A DNA stretch of 34,604 bases from Gaiellales bacterium (GTDB taxonomy: Bacteria > Actinomycetota > Thermoleophilia > BMS3ABIN01). The position numbers were made by a program, and so were the translations under genes. Numbering within the stretch: position 1 is the stretch's first letter; each line of letters starts with the position of its first letter. The stretch lies in assembly GCA_003599855.1 (NCBI GenBank), contig QZKG01000015.1, positions 1 to 34,604 on the forward strand, in the 5' to 3' direction. Under the pieces are notes generated by a model. The model saw only the letters and a program-made list of their open reading frames with translations, ran no database searches and was not told the DNA's origin. Positions 32,938-34,604 of the stretch are shown in pieces.

Positions 32938-33957
32938 ATGGGCGGCTTTCCAAAAAAGGCGGTAATAGACGGCGGCAAGGCCGTCACCCTCTGCGCGGCC
33001 CTCGGACTGATGATCGGGGCCGTGTCGGAGCAGGTGGTCCCGGTGGAGGCGGTGAACTTCGCGCTCCTGCTGTTGCCCTTCGTGCCGATCCCGGTGGCGC
33101 TTTTGACGGCGCGGCACGGTTTCATGGCCGGGGCCTTGGCGGGCATCGCCATCGGCTCGCTCTGCACTACCTGGGTAGTGCTGACCGGTTCGTCCGTCGG
33201 GCTGCTGGTGTTCCTGTTCGCGGCGGTGGCCGGGGTCTTTGCCGGGGCCGGCTTCAGCGCCGGCGTTGGCATCTATCGCATGCTGGCGATGCTGATGGCG
33301 ATGTACATCGGCATCGGCCTGGCCTGGTTCGGTGCCCACACGCTTACCGTTGAAGCGGGGCCGATCGCCGTCCTCCAGGAGTTCGCGGCAGCTTTCGCCA
33401 GGCAGACGAGCGGCTTCTTCCAGTCCCTGGGTATGGCCGAGGGAAGCAGCGATGAGGTATTATCGAGGATAAGCGAGAGCACGCTATACTCGATGCCGGC
33501 GCTCCTGGTGGTCATCGCGGGGCTGATGTCCATAGTCACTGTGGCCTTTTCGCGGCTTTTGTTCCGCGTGGTAAAGCAGCCCTTCCCCCGGGATATCGTC
33601 TTCAGCGAGCTCAGGCTCCATTTCGGCTATGTATACCTGTTCATCGCCAGCCTGGCCCTGATCCTGGCGTCTTACGCCCTGGACGGCGCAGCCGGCGCCT
33701 GGACGGAGGAAGCGGGCGGGAACCTGATGTTCGTGTCCACGGTTCTGTTCTTCATCCAGGGGCTGGCGATCGCCGCCTGGTTCCTGCGGCGACGCAAGGC
33801 ATCAGGCGCGGTCCGGACCGTGACCTATATCTGCCTGGGGATCCTGGAGCTGACGTTCACGCTGGTCAGTTTCGTGGGGATATTCGATGTCTTCATGGAC
33901 TTCCGCAAGCGCTTAAGCGGCGGGAGCGGCCAGGCCGGGATCAATGACCAAAAGTGA
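32938..33957 (+). CDS. DUF2232 (YybS-like) membrane protein
   Basis: 339 aa with about eight transmembrane helices. The layout (an N-terminal set of helices, a middle soluble stretch ending in FPRDIVFSELRLHFGYVYLF, then more helices) and the place between rpsR and rplI are those of DUF2232/YybS proteins, whose function is unknown. The ribosome binding site is weak. The end of the gene and the start of rplI are 16 bp apart, so they are co-transcribed. Confidence 0.82.
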   Translation: MGGFPKKAVIDGGKAVTLCAALGLMIGAVSEQVVPVEAVNFALLLLPFVPIPVALLTARHGFMAGALAGIAIGSLCTTWVVLTGSSVGLLVFLFAAVAGVFAGAGFSAGVGIYRMLAMLMAMYIGIGLAWFGAHTLTVEAGPIAVLQEFAAAFARQTSGFFQSLGMAEGSSDEVLSRISESTLYSMPALLVVIAGLMSIVTVAFSRLLFRVVKQPFPRDIVFSELRLHFGYVYLFIASLALILASYALDGAAGAWTEEAGGNLMFVSTVLFFIQGLAIAAWFLRRRKASGAVRTVTYICLGILELTFTLVSFVGIFDVFMDFRKRLSGGSGQAGINDQK

Positions 33958-33973
33958 GAGGAGACTAACTACA

Positions 33974-34423
33974 ATGGACGTGATATTGTTGCAGGACGTG
34001 GACCAGCTGGGTGAAAAAGGCCAGGTCGTGTCCGTTTCCGATGGTTACGTGCGCAACTTCCTGCTGCCGCGCAAGCTCGTGGAGATGGCTTCGCCGGCGC
34101 GGATAGAAGAGGTCCGCCGCCGCCAGGAGGCCGAGGGGGCCCGGCTGGAGCGGCAGGCCGAACGGGCCGAGGAGATCGCGGAGATGCTGACCAAGACGGT
34201 CGTCACCATCAACGTGAACGCCGGCGAGGACGGCAAGCTCTTCGGATCCGTCACGGCTGCTGATATCTCCAGGGAGATCCAGCGCGCCCGCGACGTCAAG
34301 ATCGACAAGAAGAAGATCGCCCTGGAGGAGCCGATCAAGGAAATCGGCGACTACATGGTGGAGATGGAAGTCCACACCGGCGTCAAGGCGACAGCCAAGG
34401 TCATCGTCGCTGCCGCCGAATGA
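33974..34423 (+). CDS. rplI: Ribosomal protein bL9
   Basis: 149 aa from ATG 33974, which has GAGGAG upstream; the open frame begins 30 bases earlier inside the previous gene. The N-terminal domain MDVILLQDVDQLGEKGQVVS, VSDGYVRNFLLPRKL is standard. The long connecting helix (RRRQEAEGARLERQAERAEE) and the C-terminal domain with GKLFGSVTAADI complete a normal bL9. Confidence 0.97.
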   Translation: MDVILLQDVDQLGEKGQVVSVSDGYVRNFLLPRKLVEMASPARIEEVRRRQEAEGARLERQAERAEEIAEMLTKTVVTINVNAGEDGKLFGSVTAADISREIQRARDVKIDKKKIALEEPIKEIGDYMVEMEVHTGVKATAKVIVAAAE

Positions 34424-34443
34424 ACGGGGAGCCAGCTTAACCC

Positions 34444-34604
34444 ATGGAAAGGCACCTGCCTCCGCAGAACCTCGAGGCTGAGGAGTCGGTACTGGGCGCC
34501 ATGATGATGAACCAGAGCGCCATCGTCGCCGCTGCCGAGAGGGTCGGGCGCGATGATTTCTACCGGGATTCCCACCGCGTCATCTTCCAGAGCATCATCG
34601 ACCT
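34444..34604 (+). CDS. dnaB: Replicative DNA helicase DnaB (5' end only)
   Basis: 53 codons before the window ends. The N-terminus LPPQNLEAEESVLGAMMMNQ, continuing to DDFYRDSHRVIFQSI, is characteristic of the DnaB N-terminal domain. It follows rplI by 20 bp, the usual order. Confidence 0.95.
   Translation, partial: MERHLPPQNLEAEESVLGAMMMNQSAIVAAAERVGRDDFYRDSHRVIFQSIID

Overview
The window reads as chromosome from a GC-rich bacterium, most likely a deep-branching, possibly anaerobic actinobacterium. The evidence is a rpsF-ssb-rpsR-DUF2232-rplI-dnaB locus, an 11-bp-periodic GTTCAC-type PHO box in front of pstS, a promoter that appears to yield a leaderless mRNA, and abundant GC-rich codons. 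The phylum call is an inference from these traits.

Bases 1-14,900 form an accessory, defence-type region with visibly lower GC than the rest. A long CRISPR array (56 repeats in view, the first cut by the window edge; 55 spacers) lies next to a complete type I-C cas operon on the minus strand: cas3-cas5c-cas8c-cas7c-cas4-cas1-cas2, then leader and array. An internal start in cas8c, with its own good ribosome binding site, should produce the Cas11c small subunit. Upstream of cas3 are a tiny ORF overlapping cas3 by 4 bp, a HEPN-like helical protein, a UPF0149/SEC-C/pRiA4b-like multidomain protein, and, divergently, a MntA-HepT toxin-antitoxin pair with textbook motifs.

Bases 15,000-21,990 hold the phosphate regulon. 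pstS-pstC-pstA-pstB-phoU-phoR run on the minus strand behind a PHO box. A small zinc-ribbon gene lies downstream of phoR, and the response regulator gene phoB converges on this group from the other side. Divergent from pstS are an MgtC/SapB-family membrane protein and a secreted glucosaminidase-like protein with four C-terminal beta-type repeats. A 37-38 bp sequence is duplicated in tandem in the pstS-mgtC intergenic region.

Bases 24,800-28,533 (minus strand) carry a ZIP metal transporter and a tight five-gene cluster: SAM hydrolase (DUF62), DUF3343 small protein, PAP2 phosphatase, lipoprotein and YjbQ/UPF0047. A large MalT-type LuxR regulator (939 aa) follows on the plus strand. The window ends in the rpsF-ssb-rpsR-DUF2232-rplI-dnaB operon. 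Its leader can fold like the S6:S18 autoregulatory motif, and its rpsF start is unusual because the only upstream canonical start overlaps the Shine-Dalgarno sequence.

I did not find a wholly new system. The points most worth following up are the rpsF start, the HEPN-like plus UPF0149/pRiA4b pair beside CRISPR, two neighbouring hairpin-forming spacers, and the SAM hydrolase/DUF3343 cluster.
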